Of a stretch of 64,000 bases of DNA, positions 29,757 to 37,886 are shown in pieces. This DNA comes from Cognatishimia activa. Lineage in GTDB: Bacteria > Pseudomonadota > Alphaproteobacteria > Rhodobacterales > Rhodobacteraceae. Position 1 is the stretch's first letter, and each line of letters begins with the position of its first letter. Made by a program: the position numbers and the translations under genes. The stretch spans positions 1,090,501 through 1,154,500 of the forward strand of contig NZ_CP096147.1 in assembly GCF_026016445.1 (NCBI RefSeq). The letters are read 5' to 3'. A model generated the notes under the pieces. That model ran no database searches and had not been told where the DNA came from. It saw only the letters and a program-made list of their open reading frames with translations.

Positions 29757-30632
29757 ATGGCTGTTACTGCCAAGATGGTGAAAGAACTGCGCGAGATGAC
29801 CGGCGCAGGCATGATGGACGCTAAAAAAGCCCTGACAGAAACTGATGGTGATCAAGAAGCGGCAATCGATTGGCTGCGCACCAAAGGTCTGGCGAAAGCG
29901 GCAAAGAAATCCGGCCGTACAGCGGCTGAAGGTCTGGTTGCGGTTAAAGTAGAAGGCGGCAAAGGTGTTGCTGTTGAAGTTAACTCTGAAACCGACTTCG
30001 TTGGTAAGAACGCTGACTTCCAGAACATGGTTGCAGGCATCGCAGGCGCAGCAGTTAACGTTGCAAACGTTGAAGAGCTGGCAAACGCAGAACTGAACGG
30101 CAAACCAGTATCCGAAGTGATCACTGACGCAATCGCGACAATCGGTGAAAACATGTCCCTGCGCCGCATGGCATCTGTGGAAGGCGACGTTGTTGCGTCC
30201 TATATCCACAACCCAGCAGCAGACGGCATGGGCAACATCGGTGTTCTCGTAGCCCTGAAAGGTGGCGACGAAGCGTTTGGTAAGCAGGTTGCAATGCACA
30301 TCGCAGCGGCAGCGCCTCAGTCCCTGTCCGAAGCAGACCTGGACCCAGCGGTTGTTGAAAAAGAGAAAAACGTTCAGATCGAGATCGCACGTGAATCTGG
30401 CAAGCCAGAGCAAGTGATCGAAAAAATGATCGTTGGCCGTATGAAGAAGTTCCTCGCAGAAGTCACTCTGCTTGGCCAGAACTTCGTCATCAACCCTGAC
30501 CTGACTGTTGAAGCAGCTGCAAAAGAAGCAGGCGCAGAAATCGTTGGCTACGTGCGTATGCAGGTTGGTGAAGGCATCGAGAAGAAAGAAGAAGATTTCG
30601 CAGCAGAAGTTGCGAAGGCAGCTCAAGGCTAA
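29757..30632 (+). CDS. tsf: Elongation factor Ts
   Basis: 291 residues. Guanine-nucleotide exchange factor for EF-Tu. The N-terminal UBA-like module reads [19 protein letters not shown], followed by [13 protein letters not shown], and the exchange motif [15 protein letters not shown] precedes the ATG. It forms an operon with rpsB and is followed by a strong terminator. Confidence 0.98.
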   Translation: MAVTAKMVKELREMTGAGMMDAKKALTETDGDQEAAIDWLRTKGLAKAAKKSGRTAAEGLVAVKVEGGKGVAVEVNSETDFVGKNADFQNMVAGIAGAAVNVANVEELANAELNGKPVSEVITDAIATIGENMSLRRMASVEGDVVASYIHNPAADGMGNIGVLVALKGGDEAFGKQVAMHIAAAAPQSLSEADLDPAVVEKEKNVQIEIARESGKPEQVIEKMIVGRMKKFLAEVTLLGQNFVINPDLTVEAAAKEAGAEIVGYVRMQVGEGIEKKEEDFAAEVAKAAQG

Positions 30633-30657
30633 TCTTTCCTTCACTTATGTTAAGAAG

Positions 30658-30690
30658 CGCCGCCCAATTTTTGGGCGGCGTTTTCGTTTT
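30658..30690 (+). terminator. Intrinsic terminator after tsf
   Basis: CGCCGCCCAA pairs with TTGGGCGGCG (10 bp, loop TTT) and is followed by TTTTCGTTTT. Confidence 0.93.
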
Positions 30691-30997
30691 TTGGTTGTGA
30701 ATAATAATGAACGGCGCCGAAGATGGGGATCTTCAGCGCCGATCTGTTTTCGGACCCTGTCATGGGGATGGAGGTCCGGAACAGCTGCAAAGGCCTTTAT
30801 TATTGGGCCTTTGACTTTGTATGCCATGTGCTTGTCATGACAAAGAGCGCAGAGCCCAGTAATCGCTGGGGGTGCGCCCTTCATGTCCCAGGCCTTAGGC
30901 CACACTCACGGGAACGGTTAATCCTTACAACGTATCCGGGTGAGGTGAAGGTAAGGAATTCCTTACCTTTTGCACATTCCTTTACCCAGAGTTGTTC
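30691..30997. other. Gene-poor interval between tsf and the LuxR-type gene
   Basis: About 300 bases between convergent genes. A minus-strand ORF (30645-30884, starting MKGAPPAITGLCALCHDKH) is open but has no ribosome site and runs into the tsf terminator, so I do not call it. The interval contains a perfect 22-bp palindrome (30948-30969), and the stem AGAGTTG/CAACTCT (30988-31005) overlaps the luxR stop. Confidence 0.4.
30948..30969. repeat. Perfect 22-bp palindrome near the 3' end of the LuxR-type gene
   Basis: AAGGTAAGGAA is followed directly by its reverse complement TTCCTTACCTT with no loop. This is a dyad for a dimeric protein more than a hairpin terminator. It lies 29 bases beyond the stop of the LuxR-type gene. 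Confidence 0.6.
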
Positions 30998-31759
30998 TCA
31001 ACTCTCCACGATAAATATTTGGTTGAGAAATGTAGCTTTGAGTACCGCTTGAGCGGTGGTTTCAACCCCAAGTGACTCTCGTGCAAGCCGCAGATGTTTC
31101 TCGACCGTGGCTGTTGTTCGTCCCATCAGCGTGGATATATCCTGAATGGTTTTTCCATCTGAAACCCATTCCAGCACTTCGCGTTGTCTCTTCGTTAAAG
31201 CACGCTGCGGATTGCTGTAAGGAAGGTTCAAAAGCTTCAGATGAAGCACATTGTTCATCAGAACTAATGTATCGCCGTGTTCAGACCAGATATCATCCAG
31301 CACGCTTTGCGGAACTCCGGGTGGTCCGATCAAGCTGATCGCCCCCTTGGCCCGCATGGACACTGACTTAAAACTTACAGTGTAACCCGCTGTAACTCCG
31401 TAGCTTTTGTTGAACTCAAAGACCTCTTGCTCTTCCCGGGTCATAGGGCGTTTCAGCATCACCGCGGCTATATGTTCCCAACTTTGAGCACCCACATGAT
31501 CAAGTGCCCACCTGATCATAGGACCATGCAGAAACATCCGTTCGCCAAAGAAACGCGTGAGATACGCGCGGTCGAGATTGGACAGCACAACGAAATCCTC
31601 AGGATCACCGAGGTTATAGTCCACCCGAAAGTTCGTGTAGCCGTACAGAAGTCGATCAAAGCCATAACTGGCCATTTTTTCCAGGTGCATGCTCCACAGA
31701 GCTTCCTGGGTCGTCGCACTTGTAATCTCGGCAATATAACGCAGCGTTGCGTCGTCCAT
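30998..31759 (-). CDS. LuxR-type regulator with autoinducer-binding domain (solo)
   Basis: 253 residues: an N-terminal autoinducer-binding domain (about 15-165) and a C-terminal LuxR helix-turn-helix (LTKRQREVLEWVSDGKTIQDISTLMGRTTATVEKHL in parts, about 188-235). No luxI-type synthase is in the window. By hand alignment, the Asp-Pro that contacts the acyl-homoserine lactone amide in TraR (D70) is Gly-Pro here, in HGPMIRWALDH, while the downstream Trp is kept. So the ligand may differ or be absent. Its ATG is three bases after the aroQ stop, so it is co-transcribed with aroQ. Sequence past its 3' end carries a perfect palindrome. Confidence 0.9.
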   Translation of the reverse strand: MDDATLRYIAEITSATTQEALWSMHLEKMASYGFDRLLYGYTNFRVDYNLGDPEDFVVLSNLDRAYLTRFFGERMFLHGPMIRWALDHVGAQSWEHIAAVMLKRPMTREEQEVFEFNKSYGVTAGYTVSFKSVSMRAKGAISLIGPPGVPQSVLDDIWSEHGDTLVLMNNVLHLKLLNLPYSNPQRALTKRQREVLEWVSDGKTIQDISTLMGRTTATVEKHLRLARESLGVETTAQAVLKATFLNQIFIVES

Positions 31760-31762
31760 TTG

Positions 31763-32197
31763 TTACCTGACGTGGTCGATCAGCGCCTCAATTGCCAAAC
31801 GATATCCGGTGGCACCAAAGCCGCAGATCTGACCAACTGCAACCGGGGCGATGAATGATTTGTGCCGGAATTCTTCACGGGCATGAATATTTGAAAGATG
31901 GAGTTCAATAACGGGCAGGGCGACCGATGAGATCGCGTCCATCAATGCAATAGATGTATGAGTGTAAGCGCCCGCGTTCAAAACAATCCCATCGTGATCG
32001 CCTTTGGCATCATGAATGGCATCGATTAATTCGCCTTCATGATTGGACTGCTTACAGACAATTTCAACGCCCAGGGCTTTGCCGTGGGCTTCGCAAATAT
32101 CTTCGATATCTTGCAAGGTGGTGCTGCCATAGACCTCTGGCTGGCGTGTGCCCAGCAGGTTCAGATTTGGTCCGTTCAAAATAAGAATGGATGTCAT
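31763..32197 (-). CDS. aroQ: 3-dehydroquinate dehydratase, type II
   Basis: 144 residues, the normal size for the dodecameric type II enzyme of the shikimate pathway. It begins [24 protein letters not shown] with the catalytic Tyr near residue 23. [26 protein letters not shown] and [17 protein letters not shown] contain the other active-site residues (Asn, His, Arg). GGGGAC precedes the ATG. It is divergent from the queuosine-type transporter and directly upstream of the LuxR-type gene. Confidence 0.96.
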   Translation of the reverse strand: MTSILILNGPNLNLLGTRQPEVYGSTTLQDIEDICEAHGKALGVEIVCKQSNHEGELIDAIHDAKGDHDGIVLNAGAYTHTSIALMDAISSVALPVIELHLSNIHAREEFRHKSFIAPVAVGQICGFGATGYRLAIEALIDHVR

Positions 32198-32335
32198 GAC
32201 AGTGTCCCCAGTGTTTAAAACTGTTTAGCGCGAAGGGTTTGGCAAAGTCCACCTTCAGAATGAGATCACAAAGAAGCGCTGCAAAATTGCGTCAAAGGGC
32301 AGGGGTGCCACTCCGGTTTGAGGGCCAAGAAAGGC

Positions 32336-32362
32336 TTGCAACAAAGGGTTTCGCGCTATAAG
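32336..32362 (+). promoter_or_regulatory. Predicted promoter of the VUT-family transporter gene
   Basis: TTGCAA (32336-32341) and TATAAG (32357-32362), spacer 15 bases, which is short. A transcript start near 32369 gives a leader of about 54 bases. Confidence 0.4.
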
Positions 32363-32422
32363 ACGCCCTGTCCGCCTCGGCTGGATCAAGTTCCCCGCAA
32401 CCTTGCAAAAACGGGTCATATC

Positions 32423-33064
32423 ATGACACGCATTCATATTCCCGGCATTCTTGCCATGGCGGCCATCGTGGTCGCGTCAAACATTCTTGTGCAATTCCTC
32501 TTCGGCAATTGGCTGACTTGGGGCGCATTTACATATCCGCTGGCCTTTCTGGTCACAGACCTGATGAACCGCATCTATGGCGTTCAAGCCGCGCGCAAAG
32601 TGGTTTTTGCAGGTTTCATCGTTGGCGTGATCTGTTCCATGATTGGCACTCAGATCATGATCCAGGGCGACGGGTTTGAATATCCAGCCGTCACATTGCG
32701 CATCGCGATTGGTTCCGGTCTGGCGTTCCTGACAGCACAGCTTCTTGATGTTGCGATCTTTGATCGCCTGAGAGACGGCGCCTGGTGGCGCGCACCGCTG
32801 GCATCCACGCTGATCGGCTCGACCATCGACACGGCGCTGTTTTTTACAATCGCATTTTCTGCGGGCCTGACATTTGTCGAGCCAGCGAACGATGTGTCCT
32901 GGGCGAACGAAGCGCTACCAATCCTCGGCGCTGGCCCAGTTGCGCCGCTGTGGGTGTCACTGGCAATTGCCGACTGGTCTGTGAAGCTCAGCCTCGCGCT
33001 GATCGCTCTGGTGCCGTTCAGAGTAATTGTTGCTCGTATTACCGCTAAGCAAAGCGCTGCATAA
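32423..33064 (+). CDS. Queuosine precursor transporter (YhhQ/VUT family)
   Basis: 213 residues with about six membrane helices (IPGILAMAAIVVASNILVQF, VVFAGFIVGVICSMIG and others). The family hallmark YPLAFLVTDLMNRIYG is present (residues about 36-51). Relatives import queuine, preQ0 or preQ1 for tRNA modification. I start at MTRIHIPGIL; the longer reading frame upstream is not protein-like. No queuosine biosynthesis gene is adjacent. A set of inverted repeats lies downstream, between it and the convergent dehydrogenase. Confidence 0.85.
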   Translation: MTRIHIPGILAMAAIVVASNILVQFLFGNWLTWGAFTYPLAFLVTDLMNRIYGVQAARKVVFAGFIVGVICSMIGTQIMIQGDGFEYPAVTLRIAIGSGLAFLTAQLLDVAIFDRLRDGAWWRAPLASTLIGSTIDTALFFTIAFSAGLTFVEPANDVSWANEALPILGAGPVAPLWVSLAIADWSVKLSLALIALVPFRVIVARITAKQSAA

Positions 33065-33087
33065 GCCTGTGCCTTTAAGCTTTTGAA

Positions 33088-33123
33088 GAGAAACGCGTTT
33101 CTTTAAGTTGAAGCGCGTTTCTC
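33088..33123. terminator. Hairpin after the VUT-family gene
   Basis: GAGAAACGCG pairs with CGCGTTTCTC (10 bp) with a 16-base loop. It lies between convergent genes and could end the plus-strand transcript, though no T-run follows. Confidence 0.55.
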
Positions 33124-33127
33124 GTCA

Positions 33128-33169
33128 CATCATTAATTTACATAATTACCATTATACGTATTAATGATG
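33128..33169. repeat. AT-rich inverted repeat
   Basis: CATCATTAAT (33128-33137) is repeated in inverse as ATTAATGATG (33160-33169) around a 22-base AT-rich centre. It is one of the most AT-rich spots of the window and lies between two convergent genes. Confidence 0.6.
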
Positions 33170-33207
33170 CGCTGATTTTGATACGCGGCATCACAGCCCC
33201 CTTCGGA

Positions 33208-35643
33208 TCAATTGCGTAGCAAATCGAACTCTGGATCGTATTGGGCCTTCGCGACAACTTCCGCATCCACCAGATCCCCGCAAAGATCAATCTTCAACGC
33301 CTGACCAACTCGCGAGAGATCTGGCTCAACAAATCCATAGGCCAAATTCAATCCCGTCCTGTGGCCCCATTCACCGGATGTCACGGTACCAACAACCGAG
33401 CCGTCGACCATAACCGATGCGCCGCCATGTGCCGGTTGCGTTGTGCTGTTCACACTCAACGTCACCAGTTTACGCTGTGGCCCAGCTTTCTGACGCTCAA
33501 GCAGCGCTGCTTTACCGATGAAGTCTGACTTCTCCAAATTCACAAATCTGGAGAGCCCAGTTTCAAACGGATCAAATTCAGTGAGCAAGTCAGCTTTCCA
33601 ATGCAGGAACCCTTTTTCCATGCGCATTGAATCCACGGCACGCGCGCCAAAGAGAGATAAGCCATGTGCCTTGCCTGCATCTCTCAACGCCAGATATGCC
33701 GCATAGAGCGATGCATTTGGGACGTGGATTTCATAAGCCAGCTCGCCAGAAAAACTCACAGCCATAACAGTGGCTGGTGCAATCCCAATGAAGCATTCGC
33801 GCACAGAGAGCCAAGGAAAGGCTTCCTTGCTCCAATCTGCACGGGAACAAGCTGACAGCACCTGACGGGCTTTGGGACCAGCGAGAACCAAGATGGTTTG
33901 ATCTTTTGTCAGGCTTTTGATCTGAACATCTTCTTCAGCTTTCAGATGTGATGTGAGCCAATCCATGTCATGATATTCGCTGGCGGCAGCTGAGCCGTAC
34001 CAAATCCGATCCGGGCCGCGATCAGTGGCAGGGATATTGGCAATCGTTGCTTCGCATTTGATCATACCCTGATGGTTCAGAAGGTAACCGAGACCCACAC
34101 GCCCTGCCCGTTTTGGGACGTTTCCGCAGATCAAGCGATCCATAAACTGGTGCCGATCAGCACCTGTGATCTCTAAGCGATTGAAACCATTGACTTCACA
34201 GAGACCGACATTGGTTTGAATGTTCTTAACTTCGGACGCAACTACGTCAAAAGTCTCGTCAAAACCAAAGCTCAAACTTGGATGAAAATCCGGTTTTGGC
34301 TTGATGTAATCAACGCGTTCCCAGCCGTTCACAACCGTGAACTCAGCCCCTTCCGCAGCGAAGATCGGCGTCAAAGGCGTTGTCTTTGCAGGCCGCCCAG
34401 CTGGGCGATGTTCATGTGGGAAATGAAAGCGAAACTCATTCTGATAGTCTTCAATGGCCTTCAACGCGGTCAATTCGACGTTGGCATGCCCAGTGAACCG
34501 GCGCGGGTCGATGCACCAGGTGTCATAACAGGCCTCGCCATGCACGATCTGCTGTGACAGCAGCCAGCCATGGCCCCCGCCCTCACCCAACCCTGCACGC
34601 AAGCCTATGATACAAAATGCATTTTTCTTTCCGGGAATTGGGCCGACAAGCGGGGTACCATCGATTGTGTAGGTGATCGGACCATTCACAATGCGCTTGA
34701 TACCCACCTCAGCCAACACAGGCATCCGCTCAAACGCGCCCTCCAGCACCTCCATGACACGATCCAGATCATCCGGGCAAAGATCATTGGCAAAGCTTGG
34801 ACTGATGCCGTCCATGCCCCAAGTTTTGCAGTCCTGTTCATAGAACCCAACAAGCAAGCCGTTCTTTTCCTGACGGGAATAATAGTCTGAGATCGGACAG
34901 CGTAAGAGCGGCATGCGATGGCCAGCGTCGATGATGGCTGGAATGTCTTCGGTAACGAAATACTGGTGCTCCATAGAAGCCACCGGATGATGCACCCCCA
35001 TCATTGCACCCACTTCATTGACACGGTAGCCACAGGCGTTGACCACGATATCCGCATCAATCGTCCCGTTTGTGGTTTCCACGGTCCAGGTGTCATCACT
35101 TTTCTGCGTCAAAGCGGTCACAGCCGTATGCCGGTAGACCTCGGCCCCTGCCCTGCGCGCGTGAACCGCCAGCGCCTGACAGAGCTGCGCCGGGTCAATG
35201 TCGCCGTCCTCACCATCCCAGAGCCCACCAAGCAGATTGTCGGTGGAAATCAAAGGATGTCGCCGCGCACATTCTTCTGCATCTAAAATCTCATACTCCA
35301 CGCCCATACCGCGGGCCATGGATGCGAAATGCCGGTAGCCCTGCATCTGTGCTTCGGTATTGGCGAGGCGTATGCCGCCGTCGCCATGATGATAGCCCAC
35401 CGGGTAGTCTGCATCATCGCGCAACGTCTTATAAAGCGCGATCGAGTAGGATTTCAGGCCGACCATCGTCTGGTTCATGCCAAAATTCGTCACCTGCGCC
35501 GCAGAGTGCCATGTTGTCCCTGACGTCAGCTCGTCTCTCTCGATCAAGACAACATCGGTCCAACCCTCCTGCACCAGATGATACAGTGTTGAACACCCAG
35601 CGATCCCGCCACCAATGACGGCAACTTTCGTGCGAGACTTCAT
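33208..35643 (-). CDS. FAD-dependent dehydrogenase with GcvT domain (dimethylglycine/sarcosine dehydrogenase-like)
   Basis: 811 residues. The N-terminal FAD fold has GGGIAGCSTLYHL (residues 11-23) and SGTTWHSAAQV, whose His46 is where flavin is covalently attached in dimethylglycine dehydrogenase. A central FAO_M-type segment leads into a C-terminal GcvT-like folate domain (from about 420), which receives the formaldehyde as methylene-tetrahydrofolate. It should oxidatively demethylate an N-methylated amine such as dimethylglycine or sarcosine. GGAGG lies five bases before the chosen ATG (MKSRTKVAV). It is alone in its operon, but the window also has a betaine-type importer and C1 genes. The exact substrate is not readable. 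Confidence 0.87.
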   Translation of the reverse strand: MKSRTKVAVIGGGIAGCSTLYHLVQEGWTDVVLIERDELTSGTTWHSAAQVTNFGMNQTMVGLKSYSIALYKTLRDDADYPVGYHHGDGGIRLANTEAQMQGYRHFASMARGMGVEYEILDAEECARRHPLISTDNLLGGLWDGEDGDIDPAQLCQALAVHARRAGAEVYRHTAVTALTQKSDDTWTVETTNGTIDADIVVNACGYRVNEVGAMMGVHHPVASMEHQYFVTEDIPAIIDAGHRMPLLRCPISDYYSRQEKNGLLVGFYEQDCKTWGMDGISPSFANDLCPDDLDRVMEVLEGAFERMPVLAEVGIKRIVNGPITYTIDGTPLVGPIPGKKNAFCIIGLRAGLGEGGGHGWLLSQQIVHGEACYDTWCIDPRRFTGHANVELTALKAIEDYQNEFRFHFPHEHRPAGRPAKTTPLTPIFAAEGAEFTVVNGWERVDYIKPKPDFHPSLSFGFDETFDVVASEVKNIQTNVGLCEVNGFNRLEITGADRHQFMDRLICGNVPKRAGRVGLGYLLNHQGMIKCEATIANIPATDRGPDRIWYGSAAASEYHDMDWLTSHLKAEEDVQIKSLTKDQTILVLAGPKARQVLSACSRADWSKEAFPWLSVRECFIGIAPATVMAVSFSGELAYEIHVPNASLYAAYLALRDAGKAHGLSLFGARAVDSMRMEKGFLHWKADLLTEFDPFETGLSRFVNLEKSDFIGKAALLERQKAGPQRKLVTLSVNSTTQPAHGGASVMVDGSVVGTVTSGEWGHRTGLNLAYGFVEPDLSRVGQALKIDLCGDLVDAEVVAKAQYDPEFDLLRN

Positions 35644-35973
35644 ATGACCTCCGATTTCAGGGAAAGCAGCGCCCTGCTCTTCTCCCGGTTCTAGGCGTAG
35701 ATTTTGAAGCTGTCCGGCGGGAATTTCCCGATTAACTGACAGCAAATTGGCGATTTCATGATTTGAAAACTGATAATTTCTGGCATTTTATTCGATGCAG
35801 TGAGCAAAATCGTTAAGAAACCTCACGCCTCATAGGTCCTAATTATTTGATAAGTATATGTATTTCAAAATAATGTAAAAAACATTCACATGAACCCTTG
35901 TTTCACGCCGCCGTGATACCAAATTGATTGATGTGAAAGGCATTCACATTAACACTCAACCACGGAGACGAAA
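35644..35973. promoter_or_regulatory. Divergent regulatory region with TTCAC-type dyads (dehydrogenase / DUF2852)
   Basis: 330 bases without a gene. TTGATT (35924-35929) and CATTAA (35947-35952) with a 17-base spacer form a likely promoter for the DUF2852 gene. The dyad ATGTGAA-N5-TTCACAT (35931-35949) lies between them. Further copies are TTCACAT at 35885-35891 and TCACG-N4-CGTGA at 35903-35916. This is a cluster of operator-like sites. Confidence 0.55.
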
Positions 35974-36402
35974 ATGACATCTGTTGCCACCGCCACCCCA
36001 AACACCACTCATATGGGATGGTTTTCTCGGAGCGAGGCATGGCTGGACAGTAAGGGTAAAGGTGCCTGGATTGCCGCTATGGTTCTTGGCTTCGTCTTCT
36101 TCTGGCCGGTTGGCCTGGCCCTACTCTTCTATATGATCTGGAGCAAAAAAGGTATGTTCGGAAAATCCTGCCGCAAATCGAAGTCCCGCCATCGCATGCA
36201 TATGATGCATTCTTCTGGCAACACAGCGTTTGACGCTTATCGCGACGAAACCATTTCGCGTCTGGAAGAAGAACAAGCAAACTTCGAAGCTTTCCTTGAG
36301 CGTCTGCGCGAAGCAAAGGACAAGTCTGAGTTTGACCAGTTCATGGATGAGCGTGCAAAAAAGGCTGCGAAAGAGCGCGAAGAGCAGTCTGAAGACGCAT
36401 AA
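35974..36402 (+). CDS. DUF2852 membrane protein
   Basis: 142 residues. One hydrophobic segment (about 31-55, with AAMVLGFVFFWPVGLALLFYMIW), then a basic His/Met/Lys-rich stretch (SCRKSKSRHRMHMMHSS) and a charged coiled-coil-like C-terminus (SRLEEEQANFEAFLERLRE in parts). It matches the DUF2852 family, whose function is unknown. A heptad-like Glu/Lys pattern suggests oligomerisation. The RDD gene follows 91 bases later with a stem GGCTCCCGAA/TTCGGGGGCC between them. Expression is probably controlled by the dyads upstream. Confidence 0.8.
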   Translation: MTSVATATPNTTHMGWFSRSEAWLDSKGKGAWIAAMVLGFVFFWPVGLALLFYMIWSKKGMFGKSCRKSKSRHRMHMMHSSGNTAFDAYRDETISRLEEEQANFEAFLERLREAKDKSEFDQFMDERAKKAAKEREEQSEDA

Positions 36403-36493
36403 GCGTTCACGACCCAAGACGCCTAAAACAAACAGGCTCCCGAATTTCGGGGGCCCAACTTTAGAAAAAGCCATAGACGGCAAAGAGAGAGAC

Positions 36494-36943
36494 ATGAACA
36501 CCCGCGCTTACGCACTTCCTGACCCGCAAACTCAGCCAGAGTTTTATGCAGACGTTCCAGTGAAACGTTTGATTGCCTGGGTCATTGATATGGTCCTGAT
36601 CGGCATTCTCAGCGCGCTGGTGCTGCCGCTGACACTATTTACAGGCATCTTCTTTTTTGGCGTGATCTTTATGATCATGAGCTTTGTCTACCGTGTCGTC
36701 ACAATCGCCAATGGGTCTGCCACACTTGGCATGCGTTTTGTCGGCATCGAACTACGCACCCAAAATGGCGAGCGCTTTGAGCTTGGGCATGCCTTCCTGC
36801 ACACGCTGGCCTATCATATTTCATGGGGCTTTTTCATCCTGCAGATCATTTCCATGGTTCTTATGATGACCACATCGCGCGCCCAAGGTCTGACCGACCA
36901 CTTTATGGGCTCGGTCGCGATCAACAAGGCCGCGCGTTACTAA
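36494..36943 (+). CDS. RDD-family membrane protein
   Basis: 149 residues with the RDD signature: PVKRLIAWVIDMVLIG near the N-terminus (R, then the conserved D), a second helix FFGVIFMIMSFVYRVV, and GSATLGMRFVGIELRT in the loop. Three to four membrane helices. The family is transport-related in some cases, but function is mostly unknown. GAGAGAGAC precedes the ATG. The composite hairpin before bpt begins 18 bases after its stop. Pairing with the DUF2852 gene suggests a joint envelope role. Confidence 0.85.
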   Translation: MNTRAYALPDPQTQPEFYADVPVKRLIAWVIDMVLIGILSALVLPLTLFTGIFFFGVIFMIMSFVYRVVTIANGSATLGMRFVGIELRTQNGERFELGHAFLHTLAYHISWGFFILQIISMVLMMTTSRAQGLTDHFMGSVAINKAARY

Positions 36944-36960
36944 ACGTTTTCAACGCTTGG

Positions 36961-37016
36961 CGAGGCCGCAAACCGTTGTTACAGTCGGACTGATCTGTAA
37001 CAATATCGCGGCCTCG
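36961..37016. promoter_or_regulatory. Composite 18-pair dyad ending at the bpt start codon
   Basis: Outer arms CGAGGCCGC (36961-36969) and GCGGCCTCG (37008-37016) enclose inner arms TTGTTACAG (36976-36984) and CTGTAACAA (36995-37003). TTGTTA and CAATAT could also be -35/-10 sequences placing transcription at or near the ATG at 37018. No ribosome site is visible. Confidence 0.6.
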
Positions 37017-37017
37017 T

Positions 37018-37836
37018 ATGCGTCATTCGCTCCCACTTGCCCCTCAGTTTTATGTCACGGCACCGCAGCCGTGCCCGTATCTACCGGGGCGCATGGAGCG
37101 TAAGCTCTTTACCGCACTTCAGGGCGATAACGCGCAGGAACTCAACGATGCTTTGTCGCATCAAGGCTTTCGTCGTTCACAGAATGTGCTTTACCGGCCA
37201 ACCTGCAGTGATTGCGGCGCCTGCCTGTCAGCCCGCATCAATGTTGCAGATTTCAATATCACCAAAAGCCAAAGACGCATCCTGAAACGCAATCAGGGAC
37301 TAAACCGAAAGGCAACTTCTCCCTGGGCCACAGAAGAGCAGTATGAGCTTTTCCGCACCTATCTAGAGGCACGCCATGCCGATGGCGGTATGGCCGATAT
37401 GGATGTCTTTGAGTTCGCGGCGATGATTGAAGAAACACCGATCCGCTCTCGAGTTGTTGAATATGTCGATGAGGATTCAGACGATCTGGTGGCCGTCTGT
37501 CTGACCGATGTCTTCGAAGATGGCGTTAGCATGGTCTACAGCTTCTTTAGCCCGAATTATCAGCGCAACTCACTTGGAACCTTCCTGATATTGGATCACA
37601 TCCGCATCGCATTAGAAGCCAACCTGCCCTACGTCTATTTGGGCTATTGGGTGCCGGGCAGCGACAAGATGGGCTATCAGGCCAAGTTTTCTGGCCTTGA
37701 GGTCTTTGCACAGGGCAGCTGGCAAAAGATTGAAGATCCTGAAGACTTTGATGTCGAAGCAATGACCCAACCGAGAGAGAAAATCTCGGATCAAGTGGCC
37801 AATATTGGCTTGCCTGATACAGTTTTTAAGGGCTGA
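37018..37836 (+). CDS. bpt: Aspartate/glutamate leucyltransferase (N-end rule)
   Basis: Transfers leucine from Leu-tRNA to proteins with N-terminal Asp or Glu, marking them for ClpAP degradation. 272 residues. The N-terminal [27 protein letters not shown] region, with its conserved Cys, and the [16 protein letters not shown] cysteine cluster belong to the ATE/Bpt family. [19 protein letters not shown] and [18 protein letters not shown] segments form the transferase fold. The start is at 37018: the family N-terminus begins [11 protein letters not shown]. There is no Shine-Dalgarno site; the ATG is two bases after a large dyad, so translation may be leaderless or controlled by structure. Confidence 0.94.
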   Translation: MRHSLPLAPQFYVTAPQPCPYLPGRMERKLFTALQGDNAQELNDALSHQGFRRSQNVLYRPTCSDCGACLSARINVADFNITKSQRRILKRNQGLNRKATSPWATEEQYELFRTYLEARHADGGMADMDVFEFAAMIEETPIRSRVVEYVDEDSDDLVAVCLTDVFEDGVSMVYSFFSPNYQRNSLGTFLILDHIRIALEANLPYVYLGYWVPGSDKMGYQAKFSGLEVFAQGSWQKIEDPEDFDVEAMTQPREKISDQVANIGLPDTVFKG

Positions 37837-37886
37837 ACGGGTCTTCTAATTCTTCTTATAAAGCGCGAGACAGGAAGATCTTTAGA

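Noticed and set aside
30645-30884. Minus-strand ORF with a CALC motif (MKGAPPAITGLC...)
   Set aside because: No ribosome site, and the reading frame uses the tsf terminator as its C-terminus. It might be a remnant or a small zinc protein, but I cannot support it.
32363-32422. Possible preQ1 riboswitch before the VUT-family transporter
   Set aside because: The leader is of suitable length and has CCCG/CGGG with an A-rich stretch, but the loop does not match the preQ1 class I consensus as I know it. A covariance-model search would decide.
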